Assembly: GCA_040357565.1 (NCBI GenBank)
Contig: JBDODJ010000133.1
Source of the DNA: Cercozoa sp. M6MM
Taxonomy: Eukaryota; Endomyxa: Ascetosporea
Length of the DNA: 29,543 bases
Strand: one strand, 5' to 3'
The notes under the pieces were generated by a model. That model was not told where the DNA came from and did no database searches. It saw only the letters and a program-made list of their open reading frames with translations. Each line of letters starts with the position of its first letter. Positions within the stretch are counted from its first letter, which is position 1. The position numbers and the translations under genes are program-made. Shown in pieces: positions 11,201 through 26,103 of this stretch.

Positions 11201-13870
11201 CGGGTGTGGGGCTTAAAATGCATACCAGTGGCGGGTCGAACTTGATCTGTTTCGACTTGAGCACGCCGAGCGGTACAGTGACCACGGCAGCGTCGGCCTT
11301 GAGTGTGACGCCATTGGCGTGCACCGTGACGCCGCCACTGCCGCTTGAGGACTCTTCTTCGAGCGCGGTATCGCCATGTGTGCTGAAGTCGGTCCACTCG
11401 ATGCACGAGACCGGGTGCTCGAGCCGCACGTCCAGATCCTCGGCCAGTGTCTGCACCATGGTCTGGTAGCCGCGCTTGAGCGAGAAATGCGCGCCCTTCC
11501 ACTCTATGCTGCGCCCCTGTGCCACGGCTGCACACACACACATACATAAATAGAAATAGATATATATATATATATATACACATGCATGCATAAATTCTAT
11601 AGGGGGGTACCGCCCTCGTCGCTGTCCCAGTCAGTGAGTGACACCTTGTTCAACGGCGCCGCGCAACCGTACTCCATGTTGGCAATGTGCCACGCCACCA
11701 GACTAGAAGACTCTCAAGATGTGTCAGTATAGATGTGTCAGTATAGATGTGTCAATATACGCGCGAAGAGGTACCTGCGAATGACAGGTGACCACCTCTC
11801 AAGCAGACCGAGTTTCGTGGCCGCCGTCTGCATGGCTTCCAGCAACGACAGGCGACGACGGACTTTGAACAGTCCGGCGGCGCAGTCCTCAACCTACCGG
11901 AGGAAGTAGATTGGTGAGGGTACTGGTAACACAGGTGCTGGATCACACAATGCTACCTGCTTCTTATCGAGTGGAACACATAGCTCACGTTCTCGCAGGT
12001 AGTGCTGTCTCTGTTCGCCTGTGAGGTCGGGGAAGCGAGCAAGCACATTCACAATGTCCAACAACCTACACACACATATGGACAGACAATGCGCTTGCTC
12101 CCAAAGTAGCCAAGACTAAAAGGAAGAGTTCGCACCGATCGAACTCGGCCAGCGCAGTGTCGTCTGCTTCCGGTGTTATCTAAAGTCCAGAGATTACAAG
12201 GAGTGACGTAGGGAACATCTGGAGTCAAAACAAAGGCACCTTGTTGGTGTCGACACCGCCATAAATCTTGCACTCAAACCCAACCTGCCAAAACTCGCAC
12301 ATTATTTTGCATACAACGGGGGGGGGGGGGGGAAAAGCTACCTGTGTGGTCTGCGAGAACTTGTTGTCCAAACTGCGATCCTGCCGCAGCAGCACCGTCA
12401 CCGGGTTGCCGCGTGGTCCCGTGATCAGAGAGGCTACACGTGCACGTGCGACCATGCATAACACGTTTGCAAATGTGCATAAAGGATACCGCCCTGGTCG
12501 ATGCCGACATCGCCAAAGTTTCTGTAGACATGGCGGGGGGGGAGGCAAGGTACTGGATGGAACACGGTAGGGACAAAAGGGTACCGAGTCCATGTGCGTC
12601 CGCCAACACGATCGCGTGCCTCCAGAACAATCACGCGGTGGCCCAAGCGGCGCAGTTGCCTGTCAGGGGGAGGGGATCAAGGTGAGGAGTATAGGGAAAC
12701 AAGAAAAGATGTGCCTACCGCGCAGCACACACGCCAGCCGGCCCAGCGCCAATGACAAGGACGCGGTGCGACATCTGTGCACCTGCAGGAAGCAGAACGA
12801 TAACCATAGTAACTAAGGAACACGGAGGAAGAAGAGGTACTCAGAGGGATCGGGTGTCCACGCAGTGCTTGTACAACAGCCTCTTGGACCACATCCTCCT
12901 TTAATCTGGGGAGAAGGGGCATACCGTAGAGCGGCAGAAGTGGGGTAGAGGTACCGCGTGGTGTCGCCGCGCATGTGCGCCAGCTCAGGCAGCACGTGCT
13001 GCGTCTCGGGCGACAGGCAGAGGCCCCAGTTGATCCAGCCGTACTGCACGAGGAAGTCGTAGACACGGCGTCCAAATGGCACTGTCCAGACACGCGTGAG
13101 TACTCTCTCGACGTGAGAAATAGCATGTACCCAGTGCCTCTGGCAAGTGCGACCGCACAACGTCAAAGTGCAAATGTCGCTGCGTGCCTCGAGTGCTCCA
13201 CAGGTAACACACCAAGTTACGGATCTTGACTGCACCCCACCAAGCAAAATACATACATGTCAGGCCTCAGGGGCAAGAAACATGGAGTCGGATACGGTAG
13301 ATCTGCCGACCAACGGAGTGCTTCAACAGTGGAGCCTCGCCATCTGCAGTCAGCGTGCGTGCAAAGTATCTCCTAAACACAGGGAACATCGCACACGAAC
13401 ACACACAACCCTTGCGAAGCACAAGTCTTGTACCATTCGTCCAGCAGAGGCCGCGAGGGCGACAGACAGCAGCGCAGCGTGTGAGCAGCGTGCTGCCGTT
13501 TCTGCCGACACAAACAAGACACTCGCACTTAACAAAACCAGTTCGACTGTTCCAAGTACCACAGTGTCCCACAGCACAGACTTTAGTTTATCCTGCGGCA
13601 GTCGTTGCCACACACGCGCGTCTTCCTCTCGCCGGGACACCGGTGCTAAGTCCTCGTCCTAAAGGGTCAAACCACTTGAGAAACACCACATACGATGGCA
13701 AAACAAAACACAACTTTGCACCAGTGCATCACTGCCGATTGCGTCCTTTTCGCGAGCATCTACAATTTCGCGAGTACATTTGTATCAAAGCGCCGTTCTT
13801 TGCTTTTTATTGGTTAATTGTTACCCGAGACATCTTGGTCACTGGCTTTACGACGACGCTTAGCGTCCAT
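8234..13870 (-). CDS. SWIRM/amine-oxidase histone demethylase, KDM1/LSD1 family
   Basis: A many-exon minus-strand gene starting at ATG 13870 with a basic N terminus (MDAKRRRKASDQD). The SWIRM domain lies at about 13250-12955 (RRVYDFLVQYGWINWGL). The FAD Rossmann motif follows at about 12765-12600 (HRVLVIGAGPAGVCAAR, then VIVLEARDRVGGRTW), with QGASLITGPRGNP at about 12435. Amine-oxidase core motifs come next: LVAWHIANMEYGCAAPL (about 11700), TVPLGVLKSKQIKFDPP (about 11290), LLNK followed by VVLVYDECFWP (about 11100-10990; Lys at the catalytic position), FMFWNM (about 10825), SDPYAQMSYSYVSTGG (about 10380) and GRIFWAGEATC (about 10250). The family oxidatively demethylates histone H3 lysine. 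The LSD1 tower hairpin is absent. A C-terminal extension of several hundred residues (10005-8234) carries basic NLS-like runs (KPKKRPR; GGKKKKKRAEKR). The final exon, ending TAG at 8234-8236, fits in phase only if the preceding exon runs to 8476. Confidence 0.9.
8629..8643. repeat. 15-nt G homopolymer (C tract on the coding strand) at a KDM1 intron acceptor
   Basis: On the gene strand this is a run of C directly before a CAG acceptor, so the homopolymer acts as the pyrimidine tract. Similar runs occur in other introns of the window. Confidence 0.9.
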
Positions 13871-14026
13871 TAGAACATAAAGTAATGTAATTGAACGTGC
13901 GCACACACCCAGGGAACGTGGCGAACACAGAGTTCTAGATTGGTTGCAGCGGAACGCTGGAGGGACAAAAAATTCAAAAATTAAATTCGCGCAACACCGG
14001 TTATTCCTTGCGTCAGGCTACTCAAA
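13871..14026. promoter_or_regulatory. 156-bp divergent promoter region, KDM1-like gene and eL34
   Basis: Only 156 bases separate the two start codons. The AT-rich stretch at 13967-13987 next to GC-rich TTCGCGCAACACCGG is the only notable composition feature. No TATA box or initiator is claimed. Confidence 0.5.
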
Positions 14027-14738
14027 ATGGTACGAACATTACACAGATAGGCCGCACTTGCGCTGCGACAATTTTTGTCGTCCTGCTCGACTTTTCGCGC
14101 TTCGGCGTTGTTGGGTCGCGTGCGAGCTCGAAAGGCGTCTGATGATACCCCTGTTGTGTGCAGGTCCAGCGTCTCGCCTACCGTCGTCGTCATTCGTACA
14201 ACACGAAGTCGAACAAGGTCGCTCCGTAAGTTGTTCTGTTTCACTAAGGCTCCAGATGCGTCAGGCGTGCTTGTAGCGCGTGCTGGCCTTTTGGCGGCTG
14301 TTTCTAATTTAGTGACTTTTGATTGGATTTGTGTCTGGCGCGGTTTTGTTTTGTTGTTATTTTTGGCATTGGCAGGGTGAAGACGCCGGGTGGCAAGCTC
14401 GCCCTTCAGTACCTGAAGAAGCGCGGCACCGTCCCGAAGTGCGGTGACTGCGGCGTCAAGATCAACGGCGTCGCTGCCACGCGTCAGGGCTTCGCCACCA
14501 AGCTGTCGAAGCACCAGCGCACGGTTTCGCGCGCCTACGGTGGTGTCCTCTGCCACATGTGCGTCAAGAAGCGTGTCCTGCGTGCCTTCCTCGTCGAGGA
14601 GCAGCGCGTTGTGACGAAGCTCATGAAGGAGCGTGCCGCCGCTGAGAAGAAGGTGCCTTTCCGTATATTTTTTTTAAAAACCCCTAGTAGACATGTAATG
14701 TTTATGTATGCAAACAGGCCACCAAGAGCAAGAACTAA
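14027..14738 (+). CDS. RPL34: 60S ribosomal protein eL34
   Basis: Four exons (14027-14029, 14164-14225, 14376-14652, 14718-14738) encode 120 residues, close to the 117 of the human protein. The start MVQRLAYRRRHSYNT is nearly identical to the family consensus. Two CxxC pairs (CGDC; CHMC) supply the zinc site, and VSRAYGGVLC and RAFLVEEQ are family signatures. It is a component of the large ribosomal subunit. The first coding exon is the ATG alone; the intron begins with the next base and the second exon opens with the Val codon. The tail is basic (KKATKSKN). This is a confident identification. Confidence 0.97.
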
Positions 14739-15060
14739 GCATCGTTTTGTTTTCACGTTCGACACAGTAGCTTGACCAACTTTAACTACCTACACAAAAA
14801 AACGAAACTTGGCGCTCACGTCAATTTGAGGATTCTTCAGTGTCGTTCAATCTGAACGAACGGCAGGCCCAGTTGTGTGAGGTCAAAACACGGTAAAATT
14901 AGGTCTTGCTCCCGACCACCGCCAAACACTCTGGCTTCAATCGGGTGCGGATTAAAAACGCCTCTGACCCGCCCGTCCTGTGGTTCTCGCGTCATGTTTG
15001 TCGGGCGACTGCTGAATCGCAGGGTGGGCTAAAATGACTCAACCTAACGCCTCAATTCGA
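14739..15060. other. Convergent 3' flanks of eL34 and glyoxalase I
   Basis: These 322 bases lie between two stop codons on opposite strands and presumably hold both 3' UTRs. I see no exon, repeat or RNA gene in them. Confidence 0.5.
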
Positions 15061-15900
15061 TTATGCCATGCGCGTCGCCTGGAAGATTTCGATCCAGTAC
15101 TACACACAGACAGAGTCGAGATATCGAGCCCAAGTGCACGACAACGAAAAGTGTACCTGGTCGGGGTCCTTGATGAAAGCGATGTGGTGCATCGAGCCGT
15201 CGGATAGTCGTTTCTGGAAGTCGACGTTGAGCTGCTCGAAGCGGGCGCAGGCAGCCTCCACGTCGGGCACGGCCACTTCCCAACAACAACGATATGCACA
15301 AGCGAATGCCAACTAGATCGAGAGGTGTGTGATACCGCCAATGTGACCAAAGCCACGCGGGTCCGAGTTGCCATTGTGGTAGCCGGCAAAGTCGGCGTCG
15401 TTCTCGGTGCCCCAGTTGTGCGTCAGTTCGACTGTTCCCGGCTGTCGGAAGGTCCACTGGACGCGCTCCTTTTCGTCCTCAGGAATGTCCTCCTTGTTGG
15501 CGTAGCTACAGCAACAAAGCGACGTGTTTTGGAGCATACAAAAACACGCGCAAACAAAGTGCGCATACCCTACAAAGTAGAGCGAGAACTTCCACTGGTC
15601 AAAGTGCAGCTCGCACAGCAGTCGCATGCCGAGAACGCGCGTCTGCCCACACATTGACCCCTGATTTATGACACTGACTGACAAAACCAGGCTGAACTAC
15701 GTAGAAGTCGAGCGAAGCCTTTGGATCGCGGATGCGCAGCATGGTTTGCTGCATCACATAGTCGCGCGTCCTGCACAGCAAATTGCGCAATATGTGCGCA
15801 AATCGTTTCATTTCGGATATTGGACACATGCGATCATGACATACTCCGGGGCAGGCTCGACGACAGCACTCTTGATGTCTGCGAAGTTAGGGGCACTCAT
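15061..15900 (-). CDS. GLO1: Glyoxalase I (lactoylglutathione lyase)
   Basis: Six exons (15900-15845, 15770-15701, 15642-15569, 15505-15336, 15275-15157, 15099-15061) encode 175 residues. The enzyme converts the hemithioacetal of methylglyoxal and glutathione to S-lactoylglutathione in the cytosol. The four metal ligands expected of the single-domain eukaryotic enzyme are present: Gln in MQQTMLRI, Glu in [11 protein letters not shown], His in GFGHIG and Glu in YWIEI. Other signatures are [20 protein letters not shown] and [12 protein letters not shown]. The start [10 protein letters not shown] has no targeting signal. Gln replaces the usual Gly in DPDGYWIE, right at an exon junction. It is divergent from UBE2M. 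Confidence 0.97.
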
Positions 15901-16078
15901 TGACGCACTATGTTCAGTATTGTAAGGCAAATCTCACAAAACACAAAACGGAATTTTCTGCGTGTTTTAGTTAAGGACGCTTTTTAGAATACAGCAGCCC
16001 TGCTGCCCTCGACTCAAAGAAAGACGGGTTACTGGGGCAGTCTGCTGTGCGTATTAAAGAGCTCATCAGGTTCTAAAA
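15901..16078. promoter_or_regulatory. 178-bp divergent promoter region, GLO1 and UBE2M
   Basis: The start codons of GLO1 (minus) and UBE2M (plus) are only 178 bases apart, so regulatory sequence is probably shared. AT-rich in its left half; no specific element is assigned. Confidence 0.5.
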
Positions 16079-17258
16079 ATGGTAAGTTTCTTCTTTGTTT
16101 CTTCAACTCGAAAGAGCGGCGGTGACTGGTTTGTGATGGATAGGTTATGTCAATTTACGCGATGGGCCGCGGTCGCCGCGCCGCCAAGAAGGTACTTGAA
16201 GCGCTCGTTATTCAGTGTCTGTGGTACACAAATTGCACACAACAATGCCCCCACGCAGCAAGAGTCACAAGAGGATGGTGGCGACAGAAAGACGGTCGGC
16301 GCCATTCGCGTGCAGGTAGCCTTTGCTATCTCGTTACCGCTTCTGCTTTTCTATGGAGTGTCCGCACGTTATGACAGATCGATCTGGACGAGTTGGAGTG
16401 TCCGTCCAACTGCCGTCTGGAACTGCCCAACCCGGACGACATGCTGCACTTCCGTTTGCAGGTATGCGCGAGCTCTCTTTGCACCTGGTTTATTTTCTAT
16501 TTCTCTCTGACACTCGGCGTAGATTGACGTGCAGAGCGGCTACTGGAAGGGCGCGACGTACACGTTTAACTTTGACGTGCCAGAGATGTACCCGCACAAG
16601 GCGCCCAAGGTCACCTGTCTCGAGGTACACTGTTCCTTCTCCCCCTCCTACCCATGTCCCCTTTGAGTGTGTTGATTCGTGTGTTTAGCGCATCTACCAC
16701 CCGAACATTGATCTGGAAGGCAACGTGTGTCTGAACCTGTACACCATCGAATTAGTTTGTTTCGATGATGAAGAAATGAAGAATTAAAACACCTTCATTC
16801 AACCTGCCGTTGCAGCTTGCGTGAGGACTGGAGACCGATTCTGACGGTGCAGCAGATTCTGCACGGCCTCATCTTCCTCTTTTTGGTACCTACGCATTAC
16901 TTATGCGCATCCTGTTCTATGCATCCTGTTCTTTGCATCCTGTTCTTTGCATCCTGTTCTTTGCATCCTGTTCTTTGCATCCTGTTCTTTGCATCCTGTT
17001 CTATGCATCCTGTTCTTTGCACTGTGTTGAGTCTCGTGTGTTTTTTATTTTTTTGCTGACAGGAACCGAACGGCAACGACCCGTTGAACCACGATGCTGC
17101 CCGTGTGGTATACTGAGTGTACACTACTTTCCCTGAGATGCTTGTTGTTACCTTTGTGTGTGCAGATGCGCGAGAACGAGGCCTTGTTCCGACGCAACGT
17201 GAACACGTCGCTGCGAGGCGGCACCGTTGACGGCATGCGATTCCCGCGACAGCTCTAG
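16079..17258 (+). CDS. UBE2M: NEDD8-conjugating enzyme E2 (UBC12/UBE2M)
   Basis: Nine exons (16079-16081, 16144-16191, 16259-16315, 16378-16461, 16523-16624, 16689-16738, 16816-16885, 17063-17107, 17166-17258) join in phase to 183 residues, the same length I recall for human UBE2M. The catalytic Cys lies in YHPNIDLEGNVCLNLL, with the YHPN motif and REDWRPILT after it. NPDDMLHFRL and EPNGNDPLN match UBC12 rather than other E2s. The enzyme passes NEDD8 from the E1 (NAE1-UBA3) to cullins. The first coding exon is a lone ATG; an alternative start at 16147 would remove two residues. The acidic/basic N-terminal tail, which docks UBA3 in the family, is present but divergent. Confidence 0.96.
16907..17018. 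repeat. 14-bp minisatellite, 8 copies, in a UBE2M intron
   Basis: Eight exact-length copies of GCATCCTGTTCTTT (copies 1 and 7 end in TAT instead of TTT) fill most of intron 16886-17062. Confidence 0.97.
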
Positions 17259-17776
17259 TTTCGCTTCGCTTCGCCCGCGTTTGCTCTCTTCGCCGACATT
17301 GCGTTCAAGCAGTGCGACTCTGTTGACGCTACCTGCACCAATCATGAAGTCGACTTCGGTGTCTAGGGATAGTCAAAAGGGGAGTTGTATGTCCTATCCT
17401 AAGCGGGCGGTAGACACTCATGCTCTTGTGACCCACCGGACTGGTGCAGGGGAACTACATAGTTGGTTTCTAGAAGAATCAACTAACTGACTAAACTGGC
17501 CGCCGAGTCCCGACCCTTCACTTTCATCTTTACGCCACCAATAGGCATACCCCGGGGTAGCGGCGCCTTTGATCTAGCGTAGACCTGTCTAGCACTACGC
17601 TACAACATCGTCACATGAGGAGTTTGACGCATGGCTCACGAGTGTTCGTATAGTATCGATGAGACTCAAACCAGTCAGATGGCAAAGAGCGAGTAGTGAT
17701 CGAGATCAAAGTTAGGTGTCTGTCGCTATACTCGCTGCAAGATCGACTCGGGCTTGGCTCACCACTGCCGCGAGCT
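17259..17776. other. Convergent intergenic region, UBE2M and HAP2
   Basis: These 518 bases lie between converging stop codons. I see no coding exon, repeat or RNA gene in them. An alternative HAP2 stop would lie at 17791, just outside. Confidence 0.5.
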
Positions 17777-22147
<4,371 letters not shown>

Positions 22148-22614
22148 CACGACGGTTTTGCGGCTTTCGCCACTCCTTTTGCACGAACGTGTGCGTTGAA
22201 TTAACTTTGCTTGGGCACTGTCACGCACTAGGAACAGCTCAAAGTTATTGTGCGAAACAACCGTTACCACGCGATCACCCGGCTGACCCAATCGCCCAAC
22301 GACTGCAGCGGGTGCAAAAAGTACCCAGGGACATCTTTCGTTTTCAAGTTCTGATCTGTTTGGACTCCATCCTCGTGTTTTAACAGGTTCTGCCGCAATA
22401 GGTGACGGTAAGATTTAAACCCTTTGCGGCAGAACCTGTTCTTTTAAGCATCCAAATGTTAAATTTAAACCCCCGAGCTAAGATTTATTACTCCGCGCTT
22501 AAAATTTAACTTCCGTAATAAACGAACGGAACGACAGCGTAGGCTATGCGCAATAGTAGTTGTTCTCGGAGTCGTACTCGAAAGCTGCAGGTCTTGAATA
22601 TTCGATTAAGCTGT
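22148..22614. promoter_or_regulatory. HAP2 upstream region with a 17-bp inverted repeat
   Basis: These 467 bases lie between the HAP2 start and the end of the next minus-strand gene. They contain a perfect 17-bp inverted repeat (arms 22382-22398 and 22424-22440; left arm AACAGGTTCTGCCGCAA) with a 25-base spacer. Several TTTAAA-containing steps follow (GATTTAAACCC, AAATTTAAACCCCC, AAAATTTAACTTCC). No coding exon is seen. Confidence 0.5.
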
Positions 22615-23590
22615 TTATACCATGGTCTCCCAGTAGAGATCAACAGTACCTTCGAAAGGAAAGTTCTCGCCGATCTCTTCTGAGTCTGAGTCTTCATCGT
22701 CCGAGTCACTTGTGCTTGAAATTGGTTCCCTATCTTGATGGTTTGAACTTACCTGCTGGAGCGGAGGCTGTGGAGCTTCTTGTTGCGGTCGGAAGTCATG
22801 CCGTTGGTATCGATACGCACCGGCGCGAGGCGCCTTAGACCACTCGGCCACCTGGACATGTACGCAGCTTACAAGCCATTGAATGACTGCATAGCAGCAA
22901 AGACACCTGTCTCTGGTTGGCACGTTCGAAGCGAGCCATGAATTCGAACGCATCTTCTTCTTCGTCTGTCACTTCATCTAACCTCGGCTCGCTGTCAGTT
23001 TGACTGGATACCTCCATTGCACTTTCGCGAGTATGTTCTTGTCGAATCCGATGCAAACTTGGACGGAGGGGCTCCTCGACGTCGTAGCTCTCCCGAAAGC
23101 GTTGTCGTCGTGCGTGCAACTGAGCTTGCGCTTGTCGAGGAGTTCGGAAAATCGGCCGTTGATGTGACTCGCCTATCGCCGTAGCTTCGTATTCCAGTCC
23201 GTTTCTGTCCGTGCTTGTTTCATCAGTATCGTGCTCTTCTTCGGTGGTCGAACTGTCCTGCGGACTTTCGTCCGAATCCGAGTTGGAAGAACTGTCCGTG
23301 TCCGTGCTGCTGCCATCTTCGCTCGAACTGTCGGTGTTAAGCTCTTCTTCCATTTCTTGGCGCAGCATATCTTCAATCTCGCACGCGAGGTTGTCGATCT
23401 CTTGCTCGACTCGTTTCAAGTGCTTTCGCATTCGCACAACAAAGACCTGCGCCCTTAACCGCCTCTCGAACAGAGCAACTGATATTTTTTATCGCTGCTG
23501 TTAATACCTTATCGCACAGTTTTTCAGCACCTGACTTTCGCCACGAAGCACGGTTTCGCTGGTAGAAACAGAACTCAGAACCTCCAGCAT
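22615..23590 (-). CDS. Unrecognised acidic Ser-rich, probably nuclear protein
   Basis: A minus-strand model with exons 23590-23531, 23464-22907 and 22851-22615 gives 284 residues (TAA at 22615-22617). It starts MLEVLSSVSTSETVLRGESQ, then a basic helical stretch (RAQVFVVRMRKHLKRVEQEI) leads into a long Ser/Asp/Glu-rich tract (TDSSSEDGSSTDTDSSS). After this come Arg/Gln-rich sequence and a second acidic Ser tract (DSDDEDSDSEE), ending DLYWETMV. The alternation of basic helix and CK2-like acidic serine clusters suggests a nuclear or chromatin-associated protein, which is inference. The first intron is uncertain because other donors and acceptors are possible. I do not recognise a family. Confidence 0.55.
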
Positions 23591-24049
23591 GGCTTTTTCG
23601 CGCTCTAAATTTATTGCATAACACAGCGCGTATGAATGCACACTTTGGATCGGAAAAGGCAATTACGGCAAAGCTGTTCACATGGCCCGCTTATAATTTG
23701 TGCCATACGGCTTAAGGTTCCGTACTCCTGCGAGGCCATGTACTGCTTTCTACTCCAGAGCGGATTTCCAGGCTTTGCTCGGGAACTCTCGTTTCCTACC
23801 GACAAACTTGTTCGCTTGGGACCAAATTTAAAAGCCTGCATGGCCTAAGCGAACTGCAGAACTCGCAGCGTTTTAATTTCGACAGATGCTGTATTTTGGG
23901 TGGGGGTCCACGGCTGTGTCTTGTAGACTAGGGCACGGTGACCGTAGTCGCTAATTTTATACACGTGCGTGCCACTTGAGCTGACTGTTCAGTTACCGTG
24001 CCCGTCCTGTCGAACTGATCTGTTGTCTGGGCGCATGGAAAGTGGTGTT
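23591..24049. other. Intergenic between two minus-strand genes
   Basis: These 459 bases hold the upstream region of the acidic Ser-rich gene and the 3' flank of the next one. Short open frames occur on both strands, but none has splice-site or composition support. Confidence 0.45.
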
Positions 24050-25478
24050 TCAGTTCAGCACGGAAAGAGTCGTGGGGATCGGCCATGCTAGTAGATTCTT
24101 CTTTTGAATCGGCAGTGAGGACATCTGTTTAACCACACAATTGATATGCTCTTCGCGTCGAGATACGATTCGTAAACGCGGAGACTGAAAGAAAAGCTGA
24201 ATACGTTGCGAAGCTCGCGGTGCTGCGGACCCTCCAGTTGCAAGATGTCCTGCAGAAGTCGGTCGCGAGTTCTTTGAGCAACTCCGCGGTCGGGCTCGGC
24301 CAATTCACGCGAAAGTGACTGCGACAGGGTTGAGTTCTCGCAAAACGCATCGTTTGTTTCGTTAAAGTAGCGGCTCCACGCGACAGTCAGAGGATCGGGT
24401 TTCGGGACATGGGAGGTTTTCCCCGGAAGCTCCTCTTTCAGGTCGCTTTCGTCTTCAAGTAGCAACATATCGATGCTGTTGTCTTCGTCATCGCTGTCAT
24501 TATTGGTGGCATTGACTGCTCTGCCGCGACCGCGAGGTGCCATGTCTTTCGTTTCCTCAAGTTCGACCACCTCGGATGTCGTTCCAGAATCCATAGCCTC
24601 GGCGGAAGTCGATTTCGACGTTGACACCGAGGACGTTGACCGCGACTCAATGCCTTGGGCGAAGCTAGCTGCGCACATGTCTCGCACTTGTCGTGCCACG
24701 TTCGCGCCGTACTGCAAAACAGCAGTCTCCAGTGCCTTTGCAAAAACCTTTGGCGACTGCTTCGACGCAAAGCGCTTGGCTTGCTTTTCCAAAAAGGCGT
24801 TTCTTCTCTTTTCTTCCTGAAGAATCTCAGGCATGATCTCAGCCATAACATCTCGCAACGGTTGCAACTGTTCCGCCGTATGTTGATCCTCACGATCCGA
24901 AAGCCACTGCTGCAGTGCCTGCGCCCGCTCAGAAAACACGTCGAGATCTCGTCGGATCATCTCCACGCTTTGACACCGTATCCCTAGAACATTAAAACAA
25001 ATTGTATGACGGCTGAAGTGAATGAAGCGACAGGTACCACCAAAGCGCAGGCCACCTGCAAGCACTGGGAGTGCAAAGTCGTACCACGCAGAGAAAAGCA
25101 CGGAATCGTTTTCGTCTCCGATGAGCTGCTCGTCGTCTACCACGAGCGCAGATGCGTGCTTTTCTTCAATTTCTTTGACCAATGCCGTCAGCTTTGGCAC
25201 AAAGCCTCCATTTCCTTGCTCCAACTCACGTAACCGCTGCACGGTTTGTCCGCTGCTGGACCACTGTACGGCGCTCTGCACTAGCGCTACAGCAACTTTG
25301 TCGCGCTGCCGTCGCACGAAAGGCAGCGACAACCGGTAAAAACTGCAAAACCATTGTTGAGACCGCAATAGTAGTGCGAGGCATCTCAATTCAATGACTC
25401 GTTTTACCACGTGACGCTGCTCGGGGTCGCGTCTTTCGGGGTTCCCTGTAGCGCCTTGCGTCTCTTCCGGGCCGGCAT
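24050..25478 (-). CDS. Unrecognised 409-residue protein, probably nuclear
   Basis: Four minus-strand exons (25478-25408, 25342-25038, 24983-24205, 24124-24050) join in phase, ATG to TGA. The N terminus is basic (MPARKRRKALQG), resembling an NLS. The middle is helical and charged (RELEQGNGGFVPKLTALVKE, EKRRNAFLEKQAKRFASK, ETAVLQYGANVARQVRD). A Ser/Thr-rich and acidic region follows (DSDDEDNSIDMLLLEDESD), then a C-terminal helical part (DRLLQDILQLEGPQHRELRN). The 54-nt intron 25037-24984 is a multiple of three with no stop, so it could be retained. If the last intron is not removed, the frame ends at 24088 instead. I cannot assign a family. It is head-to-head with the gene at 26104. Confidence 0.6.
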
Positions 25479-26103
25479 GGCAAAAACTGACCTAAGACAC
25501 TTCAATACCTCCTACTGGGTCTCGTTTGGCAGTATCTACGACGCGAGTTGGTTTCAATTTTTGTATTTCGCGTGTTCCGAACCCCAAGGGAAAATAAAAG
25601 AAAATAAACTGACTCGTCAGTCGGCTTTCAGAAACTGCCTCGGTGTTTGACAGATCTTGTAAAACTGCTCGATCGGTGTCATACGTTCGCGTTACAATTT
25701 CACGTCTTGTTGATAGGTTCTCCCGTCTCTAATAGCACTGTAGCTGTCAGTGTAGGGATCCATGAACTTGGGGTTTATCCCTTCAAAACGGTTCGCGGTT
25801 TGTTTGAGTTATTGATCAATTTGATGTAGGTCTCCCGTCTCTTGCTGCCAAGTGTGGATCAATGAAACCTCACCCATTCGAAAGGAAAGTACGATTTGCG
25901 CTGGCTGCTTTCGCGACGCTTTGCGCAGCTTGCGTTGTTGTAGAGACAGTTGTGGCGTTTTCTATGTAAAATTTAAAGCTGGAGTTATTATTAACTTTTT
26001 ACTTGTAGTCAGTGTGAATTCCTCGCCGCTGTAGACTCGCCTTTTTTTACTCGTGCGAACTCATCTATCTCCTCAAAGTCCTTCTTTCAAGGTACAAACC
26101 CCG
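25479..26103. promoter_or_regulatory. 625-bp divergent intergenic region
   Basis: The region lies between two divergent start codons. It contains two short similar blocks (AGGTTCTCCCGTCTCT near 25715 and TAGGTCTCCCGTCTCT near 25828), each followed by a GATCCATGAA or GATCAATGAA-like step, as if from an old partial duplication. Upstream exons of the plus-strand gene cannot be excluded. Confidence 0.4.

Noticed and set aside
22828-22851. tRNA-like A box on the minus strand (GTGGCCGAGTGGTCTAAGG), resembling tRNA-Leu or tRNA-Ser
   Set aside because: No anticodon arm, no B box (GGTTCGANTCC) and no acceptor stem follow. The same bases lie in frame within an exon of the acidic Ser-rich gene.
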